Shown piece after piece: positions 54,224 to 62,084 of a DNA stretch of 64,000 bases (position 1 is its first letter; the number at the start of each line of letters is the position of its first letter). Source of the DNA: Antrihabitans cavernicola (GTDB lineage: Bacteria; Actinomycetota; Actinomycetes; Mycobacteriales; Mycobacteriaceae); the NCBI RefSeq assembly GCF_008297975.1, contig NZ_VLNY01000007.1:124001-188000 (forward strand). The letters are read 5' to 3'. Both the position numbers and the translations under genes were made by a program. Below the pieces are notes generated by a model. It worked only from the letters and a program-made list of their open reading frames with translations. It was not told the DNA's origin and did not search any database.

Positions 54224-55287
54224 CAGCGCTGCGCACGGCGTTCACCGAGTTGGTGGACGTAGAGCACCCGATCGTGCAGACCGGGATGGGCTGGGTTGCC
54301 GGGCCGCGGCTGGTGGCGGGCACCGCCAATGCCGGCGGCCTCGGCATCCTGGCGTCGGCAACGATGACCTACGAAGAGCTCGGGGTCGCGGTCGCGAAAA
54401 CCAAGACGCTCACCGACAAACCGTTCGGCGTGAACATCCGTGCCGACGCGACCGATGCCCTGCAGCGGATCGAACTACTCATCCGCGAGAACGTGCGGGT
54501 CGCATCGTTCGCCTTGGCACCGAAGCAGGAACTGATCGAGAAGCTCAAAGCCGCAGGGGTCGTGGTGATTCCGTCGATCGGTGCGGCCAAACACGCCAAG
54601 AAGGTCGCGGCGTGGGGCGCGGACGCGGTGATCGTGCAGGGCGGCGAAGGCGGCGGTCACACCGGTCCGGTCGCGACCACACTGTTGCTGCCGTCGGTAT
54701 TGGACGCCGTCGATATTCCTGTCGTTGCGGCGGGCGGGTTCTACGACGGACGCGGACTCGCCGCCGCGCTGGCCTATGGGGCTGCCGGCGTCGCGATGGG
54801 TACCCGCTTTCTGCTGACGCAGGAATCCACCGTCCCGGATGCCGTCAAGCGGGAGTACCTGCAACGCGGCCTGCAGGACACGACGGTCTCGCGCAAGGTC
54901 GACGGCATGCCGCACCGAGTGCTCAACACCGAATTGGTGAACAAGCTCGAGCATTCCGGAAACGCGCGCGGACTTGTTGCGGCGGTGCGCAATGCCGCAA
55001 AGTTCAAGTCGATGACCGGCATGAAATGGTCCACCATGGCGAAAGACGGCGCGGCCATGCGCAAGTCGGGCGATCGGACGTGGCAGCAGATCATCATGGC
55101 CGCCAACACACCGATGCTTCTCAAAGCCGGCCTGGTGGAGGGCAATACCCAAGCGGGCGTGCTGGCGTCGGGTCAGGTGGTCGGCTTGCTCGACGATCTG
55201 CCGACCTGCCGTGAGCTCATCGATGGCATCGTGGCGCAGGCCATCGCACAGATCGACGCGCTCGCCACATTGCGTGGCGCACAATAG
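54220..55287 (+). CDS. ipdC: IpdC flavin-dependent steroid CoA oxidoreductase
   Basis: The 355-residue NMO-type TIM barrel has HPIVQTGMGWVAGPRLVAG, VIVQGGEGGGHTG (FMN phosphate loop) and VVAAGGFYDGRGLAAALAYGAAGVAMGTRF. IpdC introduces unsaturation in the bicyclic CoA intermediate before EchA20 acts. It overlaps ipdB by 4 bases and fits Rv3553. Confidence 0.94.
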   Translation: MTALRTAFTELVDVEHPIVQTGMGWVAGPRLVAGTANAGGLGILASATMTYEELGVAVAKTKTLTDKPFGVNIRADATDALQRIELLIRENVRVASFALAPKQELIEKLKAAGVVVIPSIGAAKHAKKVAAWGADAVIVQGGEGGGHTGPVATTLLLPSVLDAVDIPVVAAGGFYDGRGLAAALAYGAAGVAMGTRFLLTQESTVPDAVKREYLQRGLQDTTVSRKVDGMPHRVLNTELVNKLEHSGNARGLVAAVRNAAKFKSMTGMKWSTMAKDGAAMRKSGDRTWQQIIMAANTPMLLKAGLVEGNTQAGVLASGQVVGLLDDLPTCRELIDGIVAQAIAQIDALATLRGAQ

Positions 55288-55292
55288 GCGCC

Positions 55293-55961
55293 ATGAAGGT
55301 AATCCTGTTCGGCGCCACCGGCATGCTCGGCCAGGGTGTGCTGCACGTGGCACTGCGTGATCCTGGGGTCGACGAGATACTGGTGATCGGGCGAACTCCG
55401 ATCGAGCAGCAGCACGCCAAGCTGCGCGAGATCGTGCACGGCGACTTGATGGATCTGACGGCAATCGAAGGTCAGCTTGTCGGATACGACGCCTGCTTCT
55501 TCTGCCTGGGCACATCCGCAGTCGGCATGAGCGAAGCCGACTATCGCCGAGTGACCTACGACTTCACGCTGTCCGTCGCGCAGACGCTGGCACGGTTGAA
55601 CCCGGAGAGCACGTTCATCTACGTCTCAGGCGCGGGCACCGACAGCACCGAGCACGGCCGTCTGATGTGGGCGCGCGTCAAGGGTGAAACAGAGAACGCT
55701 GTTCTCGCACTTCCGTTGGACGCGTACATGTTCCGTCCCGGCTTGATTCAGCCGTTGCGTGGGGTCAAGTCGAAGACCCGCCTCTACCGCACCGCCTACA
55801 GCGTCGCGGGACCGCTGATGTGGGCCATGCACCGCGTCGCACCCGGCAGGATCAGCACTACAGATCAGATCGCCGAAGCGATGATCGCCGTCGCGAATCA
55901 TGGCGCTCCGAAGAAGATACTCGAGAACTCGGATATTCGGGCGGCGGCGGAGTCGGGCTAG
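55293..55961 (+). CDS. NAD(P)-binding epimerase-like protein
   Basis: The 222-residue Rossmann-fold protein starts MKVILFGATGMLGQGVLHVAL, with the glycine pattern of atypical SDRs, and has CLGTSAVGMSEADYRRVTYD, typical of the YwnB/HTATIP2-like NAD(P)-binding group. It begins 5 bases after ipdC, so it is transcribed with the ipd operon, but a role in steroid breakdown is not established. Confidence 0.88.
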   Translation: MKVILFGATGMLGQGVLHVALRDPGVDEILVIGRTPIEQQHAKLREIVHGDLMDLTAIEGQLVGYDACFFCLGTSAVGMSEADYRRVTYDFTLSVAQTLARLNPESTFIYVSGAGTDSTEHGRLMWARVKGETENAVLALPLDAYMFRPGLIQPLRGVKSKTRLYRTAYSVAGPLMWAMHRVAPGRISTTDQIAEAMIAVANHGAPKKILENSDIRAAAESG

Positions 55962-55970
55962 CGAGAAATC

Positions 55971-56054
55971 GGTACCGACTGCGCAATCGGTACCTTTCAC
56001 TCACGCTCGAGCGCCGTTCTCCTCAGAGCAATTCTCTACCGATCGCGCAATCGG
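55971..56054. repeat. Pair of palindromic motifs
   Basis: A near-perfect 24-base palindrome at 55971-55994 contains CCGACTGCGCAATCGG (55975-55990), and a close copy, CCGATCGCGCAATCGG, lies at 56039-56054, 48 bases later. They sit in the 124-base gap between the convergent epimerase-like and TetR genes. They may form terminator hairpins or bind a regulator; nothing else is seen in the gap. Confidence 0.5.
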
Positions 56055-56085
56055 GACGTGAGAAGGTCGGCGATTGAACGCTTCG

Positions 56086-56718
56086 TCAGTGCGGCAACTC
56101 GTCCAGCCGCGTTGCCGAACCAAGCGCGCCGACCAGCGCACGGACGCACAGGTCACGCAATTCTTCTCGACTCATCGCCTGATTCTCCACCCAATCGGTA
56201 CACACAGCTCTCGTGAAGCCGAGCCAGCCCAGCACCGCTGCGGACGCAACGTCGTGCGAGTGTCCGCTCACGCCGAGCGCATCCAGAATCCGATCGCGGA
56301 GGATGCCCTGCTCCCAGTCGACCACCTTCTGGATCGCAGGATCGCCGGAGAGCGCACCCCGGTTGATCGCCAAAACGCCGTACTGATTCTTCACGGTGTG
56401 GCCGATGAACGCATCCAGGCCGGAGGAAATCTGCTCCGCCATCGGGAGATCCGGATCGATCTCGGTGGCGGCCAAGAGCTGTTCCGCCGAGCGCTGGACG
56501 ATCGCGGCGAAGAAGTCGCGCTTGTTCGGAAAGTAGTGGTACATCAGGCCCCGCGACACCGCGGCGAGCTCCGCGACCTCCTCGATCAGCACTTCCTCGT
56601 ACGGACGCTCGCCGAACAGGCGCGCGCCGATATCGAGCAGTTGCTCCCGCCGCTGCTCGGGGTCCAGGCGTCGCCGTGGTGTGCTCAATTCGGATCTTTC
56701 GGCATCGTCCACCCACAC
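56086..56718 (-). CDS. TetR-family regulator
   Basis: The 210-residue repressor has an N-terminal TetR HTH (LDIGARLFGERPYEEVLIEEVAELAAVSRGLMYHYFPNKRDFFAAIV, about 28-75) and a helical ligand-binding domain. It is divergent from a cytochrome P450 gene with repeated sequences between, so it very likely controls that gene. The start GTG 56718 is uncertain; GTG 56712 is close. It interrupts the ipd and fadA6 gene order and has no counterpart at this place in M. tuberculosis. Confidence 0.92.
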   Translation of the reverse strand: MWVDDAERSELSTPRRRLDPEQRREQLLDIGARLFGERPYEEVLIEEVAELAAVSRGLMYHYFPNKRDFFAAIVQRSAEQLLAATEIDPDLPMAEQISSGLDAFIGHTVKNQYGVLAINRGALSGDPAIQKVVDWEQGILRDRILDALGVSGHSHDVASAAVLGWLGFTRAVCTDWVENQAMSREELRDLCVRALVGALGSATRLDELPH

Positions 56719-56729
56719 TACTTGACACG

Positions 56730-56775
56730 GGTTCAGTAAGGCGTAGGTTCCTTACTAGACATCGGTTCAGCAAGG
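56730..56775. promoter_or_regulatory. Likely TetR operator and P450 promoter
   Basis: The gap between tetR and the P450 holds two direct repeats, GGTTCAGTAAGG (56730-56741) and GGTTCAGCAAGG (56764-56775), and an inverted repeat AGTAAGG (56735-56741)/CCTTACT (56750-56756). A TTGACA at 56722-56727 with TAGGTT 16 bases later could be the P450 promoter, which a bound repressor would cover. Assignment is from position and symmetry. Confidence 0.65.
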
Positions 56776-56785
56776 GAGGGCGACC

Positions 56786-58180
56786 GTGAGCGTCGATACA
56801 GTCGAGCGACAGCAAGCACCGATTCCACACCCCCGGTGGCGGCTACCGCTACTCGGCGATTTCGTCGGCACGCATCCGAGGGCACCGTTGCAAGACGCGC
56901 TGCGCCATGCCCGCACCCTCGGCCCGATCTACGAGCGCAAGATCCTCGGCAAGCGAATCGTATTCGCCTCCGGCGCCGACATGGTTGCCGAACTGTCCGA
57001 TGAAACGCGGTTCCGGAAGCATCTGGCGCCGGCGATCGTCGGACTTCGCCCGCTCGGCGGCGACGGTTTGTTCACCGCCTACAGCGACGAGCCGAATTGG
57101 CGCAAGGGCCACGATCTGCTGCGGCCCGCATTCACCCAGTCGGCGATGCGCTCGTATCACCGGACGATGCTCGATGTTGCCAAAGAGCTTGTGCAGCACT
57201 GGGACAACGTCGGCGACACGCCAGTCGATGTGTCGGCGGATATGACCAAGTTGACGCTGGAAACCATCGGCCGCACCGGTTTCAGCCACCCCTTCGACTC
57301 GTTTCGGCGTACCACGGCGCACCCGTTCGTCGATGCGATGGTCGGCGCCCTGCGGCACGCGCAGGTTCGCACGTTCTTCAAACCTCCCGTTATCGGCGAC
57401 CTCGTCTGGCGCAAGCGCGATCTACGCAACGACGCCCGGCTCGACTACCTCAACGGCGTGGTCGACGGTGTCATCGACGAGCGCAAACGCAACGGTCACG
57501 ACGGTCCGGACGACCTGTTGGAACTGATGATGCGGGCGGCCCGCGACAACGATCCCAACCGCCTCGACGAGCGCAACATTCGCCACCAGATCATCACGTT
57601 CCTTGTCGCAGGTCATGAAACCACCTCGGGCGCTTTGTCGTTCGCGCTCTACTACCTGTCGCAACATCCCGAGATCTTCGCCAAGGCCCAGGCCGAGGTG
57701 GACGCGGTATGGGGAACCGACGAACCCGAGTTCGAGCAGATCGCGAAGCTACGCTACGTCCGCCGGGTACTGGACGAAGGGCTGCGCCTCTGGCCGACAG
57801 CGCCGGTCTACGCCCGGGAAGCCCGCGAGGAAACAACGTTGGAGTGCGGCCATCACCTCGATGCAGGCGACGGACTGCTGGTGTTGATTCCGATGTTGCA
57901 CCGCGATCCCGCCTGGGGCGACAACGTGGACGAGTTCGATCCCGATCGCTTTGCCCCGGCCAACGTCAAGTCGCGGCCTGCGCACATCTACAAGCCGTTC
58001 GGTACCGGTGAACGTGCCTGCATAGGAAGGCAGTTCGCGATCCACGAAGCCGTCCTGGTGCTCGGAACAATTCTGCAGCGCTACGACATCGCCGCCGATC
58101 CGAACTACCGCCTGAAGATTCAGGAACGCCTGACCTTGATGCCGGAAGGGTTCGAACTGCGCCTGAGCCGTCGCACCTGA
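56786..58180 (+). CDS. Cytochrome P450, CYP102 (BM3)-like haem domain
   Basis: The 464-residue P450 resembles the haem domain of the fatty-acid hydroxylase P450 BM3: LPLLGDF, the DGLFTAYSDEPNWRKGHDLLRPAF segment (keeping the Phe equivalent to F87), the I-helix ITFLVAGHETTSGALSFALYY, LDEGLRLWPTAPVYAREA, and the haem loop FGTGERACIGRQFA with Cys412. It ends right after the haem domain, so the fused reductase is absent and it needs separate redox partners. GTG 56786 follows GGGAGGG. Divergent from the TetR gene; substrate unknown, possibly fatty acids. Confidence 0.93.
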   Translation: MSVDTVERQQAPIPHPRWRLPLLGDFVGTHPRAPLQDALRHARTLGPIYERKILGKRIVFASGADMVAELSDETRFRKHLAPAIVGLRPLGGDGLFTAYSDEPNWRKGHDLLRPAFTQSAMRSYHRTMLDVAKELVQHWDNVGDTPVDVSADMTKLTLETIGRTGFSHPFDSFRRTTAHPFVDAMVGALRHAQVRTFFKPPVIGDLVWRKRDLRNDARLDYLNGVVDGVIDERKRNGHDGPDDLLELMMRAARDNDPNRLDERNIRHQIITFLVAGHETTSGALSFALYYLSQHPEIFAKAQAEVDAVWGTDEPEFEQIAKLRYVRRVLDEGLRLWPTAPVYAREAREETTLECGHHLDAGDGLLVLIPMLHRDPAWGDNVDEFDPDRFAPANVKSRPAHIYKPFGTGERACIGRQFAIHEAVLVLGTILQRYDIAADPNYRLKIQERLTLMPEGFELRLSRRT

Positions 58181-58204
58181 CTTAGTGGCGGCAGGCCGGG
58201 CTCG

Positions 58205-59356
58205 CTAGGTGAGGCGCTCGATGATCGTCACGTTCGCCGTGCCGCCGCCTTCGCAGATGGTCTGCAATCCGTAGCGGCCGCGGGTGCGCTCCAACTCGTT
58301 GAGCAGCGTGGCGAACAGCTTTGTTCCGGTGGCGCCCAGCGGATGCCCGAGAGCTATAGCGCCGCCGTTGACGTTGACGCGATCGGGATCGGCACCAGTC
58401 TCCTTCAGCCACGCGAGTACGACGGGAGCGAAGGCTTCGTTGATTTCGATGACATCCATATCGTCGATGGTCAGACCGGTCTTCGCGAGCGCGTGCGCGG
58501 TTGCCGGAATCGGCGCACTGAGCATGAAGATCGGATCTGCGCCACGCGCGCTCAGGTGATGAATCCGGGCGCGGGGTTTCAGGCCATGGGTTGCGACAGC
58601 TTGCTCGGACGCGATCAGCGTCGCCGATGCGCCGTCCGAAATCTGGCTCGCCACAGCGGCTGTGAGGCGTCCACCGTCGACCAGCGTCTTCAACGACGCC
58701 ATCTTCTCGAGGCTGGTTTCCCGTGGTCCCTGGTCGACGGTGAAGTCACCGACCGCCACGATCTCGCGCTCGAATCGACCCTCCGCGATCGCAGTGCGCG
58801 CGCGGTCGTGGCTGCGAAGGGCCCAGTGCTCCATGTCTTCTCGACTGATGTCCCACTTGTCCGCGATCAGTTCGGCACCGTGGAACTGCGAAATCTCCTG
58901 GTCGCCGTAGCGGGCGTCCCAACCTGTCGAACCCTTGAACGGCGAGTCGTAGCCGTATTGCTGCCCGGCGAGCATCGCGGCCGAGATCGGGATCTTGCTC
59001 ATGTTCTGGACGCCACCGGCAACGATCAGATCCGCTGTGCCACTGAGGATCGCCTGCGCACTGAAATGAATGGCCTGCTGACTGGAACCGCACTGCCGAT
59101 CCACCGTCACACCCGGGACTTCTTCCGGATAGCCGGCAGCCAACCACGCTGTGCGCGCGATGTTGCCCGCCTGCGGTCCGATCGCATCGACGCAGCCGAA
59201 CACCACGTCGTCGACGGCGGCGGGATCGAGTTCGTTGTTCTCGACAACCGCCTTGATGACGGTTGCACCCAGATCGGCAGGGTGCTCCTCGGCGAGCGCT
59301 CCCCCGCGTTTGCCGATTGCAGTGCGAACGGCATCGACGATGTAAGCCTCTGGCAC
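58205..59356 (-). CDS. fadA6: Acetyl-CoA acetyltransferase FadA6
   Basis: The 383-residue thiolase has nucleophile C89 in [36 protein letters not shown] with the catalytic His, and CEGGGTANVTIIERL with the C-terminal Cys. FadA6 cleaves the open-chain keto product of the last steroid ring. It is the last gene of the fadE30-ipdF-kstR2-fadA6 operon; GTG 59356 is 10 bases after the kstR2 stop. Confidence 0.94.
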   Translation of the reverse strand: MPEAYIVDAVRTAIGKRGGALAEEHPADLGATVIKAVVENNELDPAAVDDVVFGCVDAIGPQAGNIARTAWLAAGYPEEVPGVTVDRQCGSSQQAIHFSAQAILSGTADLIVAGGVQNMSKIPISAAMLAGQQYGYDSPFKGSTGWDARYGDQEISQFHGAELIADKWDISREDMEHWALRSHDRARTAIAEGRFEREIVAVGDFTVDQGPRETSLEKMASLKTLVDGGRLTAAVASQISDGASATLIASEQAVATHGLKPRARIHHLSARGADPIFMLSAPIPATAHALAKTGLTIDDMDVIEINEAFAPVVLAWLKETGADPDRVNVNGGAIALGHPLGATGTKLFATLLNELERTRGRYGLQTICEGGGTANVTIIERLT

Positions 59357-59366
59357 GGTGATGCTC

Positions 59367-59960
59367 CTAGTTCGTGGACTTCTTGGACAGTCCGTCCAAA
59401 ACGATTGCGAGGTAATGCTTTGCGACCGAGTCTGCGGTCATCGGCCCGCCCGGCTGATACCAGCGAACCGCGACCCACACGGTGTCGCGGAGGAAGCGGT
59501 ACACCAACTCGACGTCGATGTCGGGGCGGAAGCTACCATCGGCCGCGCCGGCCTGCAGGACACCGATCCACAACGCTCGGAACTCGAGGTTGCGCGCGTC
59601 GATGTACGCGAATCGTTCGCTGGTGCGTAGATGCTTCGCTTCGTCCTGGTAGATCGCGACCGCGGAGTGCGATGCGTCGATGGCCTCGAACGACGCAACC
59701 ACCAACGCCTCGAGGGTGTCTCGGCTGCTGAGGCCGGACTCGACGATCTCGTTGTAACGTCCGAACAGGTCGTCGAGAAAGCCGCGAAGAATCTCGTCGA
59801 CCATCGACTCTTTGGAGTCGAAGTGGTGGTACAGACTGCCCGAAAGGATTCCGGCGGCATCGGCGATATCGCGCACGGTGGTCGCACGCAGCCCGCGCTG
59901 CGCGAACAGGGTTGCGGCGAGCGTGAGCAACTCGTCGCGTCGACCTGTCTGATTGGTCAC
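59367..59960 (-). CDS. kstR2: TetR-family repressor KstR2
   Basis: The 197-residue repressor matches M. tuberculosis KstR2: GRRDELLTLAATLFAQRGLRATTVRDIADAAGILSGSLYHHFDSKE and the C-terminal YRFLRDTVWVAVRWYQPGGPMTADSVAKHYLAIVLDG. It represses ring C/D genes and is released by HIP-CoA. It sits within the operon it controls, giving feedback; operators are seen at 51739 and 62045. GTG 59960 follows AAGGA. Hairpins precede it. Confidence 0.96.
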   Translation of the reverse strand: MTNQTGRRDELLTLAATLFAQRGLRATTVRDIADAAGILSGSLYHHFDSKESMVDEILRGFLDDLFGRYNEIVESGLSSRDTLEALVVASFEAIDASHSAVAIYQDEAKHLRTSERFAYIDARNLEFRALWIGVLQAGAADGSFRPDIDVELVYRFLRDTVWVAVRWYQPGGPMTADSVAKHYLAIVLDGLSKKSTN

Positions 59961-59981
59961 CGACCGATCCTTCCACTGAGG

Positions 59982-60041
59982 TGCGGCTTCGCCGCAGGTG
60001 AGCGTTTAGTTGGTCCTGACACCCACAAACCGCTCACCTGC
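59982..60041 (-). promoter_or_regulatory. Overlapping hairpins between ipdF and kstR2
   Basis: Two inverted repeats share three bases: TGCGGC-TTC-GCCGCA (59982-59996) and GCAGGTGAGCG (59994-60004) with its complement (60031-60041), loop 26. Because they share bases 59994-59996, they may be alternatives. They lie in the 83-base gap of the operon just before kstR2, where they could reduce or process the message. Confidence 0.5.
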
Positions 60042-60043
60042 CG

Positions 60044-60841
60044 TCAGGCACGCTGACTGCTGACGGACACCACTTCGCCGGTCAGGTACGACGTGTAGTC
60101 GCTGGCCAGCATCGCGATGGTTGCCGCTACCTCCCACGGTTCCGCCGCGCGACCGAAGGCTTCGTCCGACGACAACTTGTCGAGCAGTTCCTCGGACGTC
60201 ACCCTCGCCAGGAACGCGTGCTTCGCGATACTCGGCGATACCGCATTGATCCGGACGCCGAACTCCGCCGCCTCGACCGCGCTGCACCTCGTCAATGCCA
60301 TCACCCCCGCCTTTGCGGCCGCATAGTGTGCCTGCCCGTGCTGCGCCCGCCAACCGAGCACGCTCGCGTTGTTGACGATAACGCCGCCGTGCTCGACGCC
60401 CCGAAAGTACTTCAAAGCCTCACGCGTGCAGCGGAACGTGCCGTTCAACGTGATGTCGATGACCTTGTCCCATTGCTCGTCCGTCAGATCGACGACGGGC
60501 GTCTCGCCCCCGAGCCCGGCGTTGTTGACGACGATGTCGATCCGGCCCAGCGCCTCGGCAGCACCCGTGAACAGGTCGGCAACCTGACCCGAATTGCTGA
60601 CATCACAGACGATGGCTGCGACACGACGCTCCGGGTACTGCTCCGCTAGGTCGGCGCGGGTGGCTTCCAGTCGCCTTTCGTGCCAATCGGATACGACCAC
60701 GTCGGCACCCTCGGCGAGCATTCTGCGTGCGGTCGCCGATCCGATACCGGTGCCTGCAGCAGCGGTCACCACTGCCACCCGATCCGTCAGCAGGCCGTGG
60801 CCCGCTATCTCGTCCGGTGCTATCGACAGGTCTGTGGTCAT
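60044..60841 (-). CDS. ipdF: IpdF, short-chain dehydrogenase for ring C/D catabolism
   Basis: The 265-residue SDR has RVAVVTAAAGTGIGSATARRM (a variant TGxxxGIG loop), NNAGLGGETP, NNASVLGWRAQHGQAHYAAAKAG (Ser, Tyr, Lys) and a C-terminal TGEVVSVSSQRA. It corresponds to Rv3559c; IpdF acts on the 5-hydroxy bicyclic CoA thioester (5-OH/5-oxo step). ATG 60841 overlaps the fadE30 stop by 4 bases. Confidence 0.94.
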   Translation of the reverse strand: MTTDLSIAPDEIAGHGLLTDRVAVVTAAAGTGIGSATARRMLAEGADVVVSDWHERRLEATRADLAEQYPERRVAAIVCDVSNSGQVADLFTGAAEALGRIDIVVNNAGLGGETPVVDLTDEQWDKVIDITLNGTFRCTREALKYFRGVEHGGVIVNNASVLGWRAQHGQAHYAAAKAGVMALTRCSAVEAAEFGVRINAVSPSIAKHAFLARVTSEELLDKLSSDEAFGRAAEPWEVAATIAMLASDYTSYLTGEVVSVSSQRA

Positions 60842-62028
60842 GGGCGTGCCTCTCTCGGCAAGCCGAGCACACGCTCGGCGATGATGTTGCGCTGCACCTC
60901 GTTGGAGCCGCCGTAGATCGTGTCGGCTCGCGTGAACAGATACAGCCGTTGCAGTTCGTCGAACCCGCCGTCGGCCGGGTCGCCGTCCGCGATCAGTCCT
61001 GCGGCACCCGCGACATCCATCGCCAACTCACCAAGGCTCCGATGCCAGTTGGCCCACAACAGCTTTGCGACGGACGCTTCGGATCCACTGGTGCCTGCGT
61101 CGACGGCAGCGAGCGTGCGCATCGCGTGAGCGCGCATCACCTTCAGCCCGATCGCCGCACGGGTGAGTTTGTCGGCGATGATCGGATCGTCGGCGGCTCC
61201 GGTTCGCTTCGCGAGGTCGGCAATACCTGCCAACTCGCGCGCGAACCCGATCTGCTGGCCCAACGTCGATACGCCGCGTTCGAAGGTCAACGTGCCCATG
61301 GCAATCCGCCAACCATCGCCGACCTCGCCGACCACCAGATCTGCGTCCGAGCGGGCGTTGTCGAAGAACACCTCGTTGAACTCCGACGTCGCCGTCAGCT
61401 GCACGATCGGCCGCACCGTGACACCCGGCTGATCCATCGGAACCAACAGATACGACAAGCCCTTGTGCCGCGTCGAACCCGGCTCCGTGCGACAGACCAC
61501 GAAGCACCAGTCCGCGACGTGCGCCAGCGACGTCCACACCTTTTGCCCGTTGACCGACCATTCGTCGCCGTCGAGCTTCGCCGAGGTCGACACCGCAGCA
61601 AGATCCGAACCCGCGCCGGGCTCGGAATAGCCCTGGCACCACAGTTCGGAGACCGATTTGATACCCGGCAGGAAGCGCTGTTTCTGCTCTTCGGTGCCGA
61701 ACGCGATCAGCGTGGGTCCCAGCAGCTCTTCGCCGACGTGCGAAACGCGTGCGGGCGCGTTCGCCCTGGCGTACTCCTGATGAAAGATCACCTGCTGATT
61801 CAGCGACGCTTCGCGGCCGCCGTACTGCTTCGGCCAGCCCAGACAGGTCCAGCCTGCGGCGGCAAGGTGTCGATCCCAGGCGAGCCGTTCGTCGTGCGCC
61901 TCGTGCTCCCGGCCGGGCCCGCCCAGTCCTCTCAACTTGGCGAACTCGCCGGTCAGGTTCTCGGCAAGCCAGGTGCGAATCGAGCGCGCGAACTCGTCGT
62001 CGCTCACCGCACCCTGGCTGATATCCAC
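60838..62028 (-). CDS. fadE30: Acyl-CoA dehydrogenase FadE30
   Basis: The 396-residue acyl-CoA dehydrogenase has YSEPGAGSDLAAVST, NGQKVWTSLAHVADW, and YGGSNEVQRNIIAERVLGLPR. FadE30 starts beta-oxidation of the propionyl side chain of the bicyclic HIP-CoA product. GTG 62028, 16 bases from the KstR2 operator, is chosen; TTG 62049 lies inside the operator. First gene of the fadE30-ipdF-kstR2-fadA6 operon and divergent from fadD3. Confidence 0.94.
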   Translation of the reverse strand: MDISQGAVSDDEFARSIRTWLAENLTGEFAKLRGLGGPGREHEAHDERLAWDRHLAAAGWTCLGWPKQYGGREASLNQQVIFHQEYARANAPARVSHVGEELLGPTLIAFGTEEQKQRFLPGIKSVSELWCQGYSEPGAGSDLAAVSTSAKLDGDEWSVNGQKVWTSLAHVADWCFVVCRTEPGSTRHKGLSYLLVPMDQPGVTVRPIVQLTATSEFNEVFFDNARSDADLVVGEVGDGWRIAMGTLTFERGVSTLGQQIGFARELAGIADLAKRTGAADDPIIADKLTRAAIGLKVMRAHAMRTLAAVDAGTSGSEASVAKLLWANWHRSLGELAMDVAGAAGLIADGDPADGGFDELQRLYLFTRADTIYGGSNEVQRNIIAERVLGLPREARP

Positions 62029-62044
62029 ACCGGTAGGATAACCT

Positions 62045-62058
62045 ACCAAGCACTTGCT
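62045..62058. promoter_or_regulatory. KstR2 operator, fadE30/fadD3
   Basis: ACCAAGCACTTGCT is an exact match to the KstR2 consensus ANCAAGNNCTTGNT. It lies between the divergent fadE30 and fadD3 starts, the same place as in M. tuberculosis. Confidence 0.92.
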
Positions 62059-62084
62059 TTGTACCCGGCGGTGAGGAACAGCCT

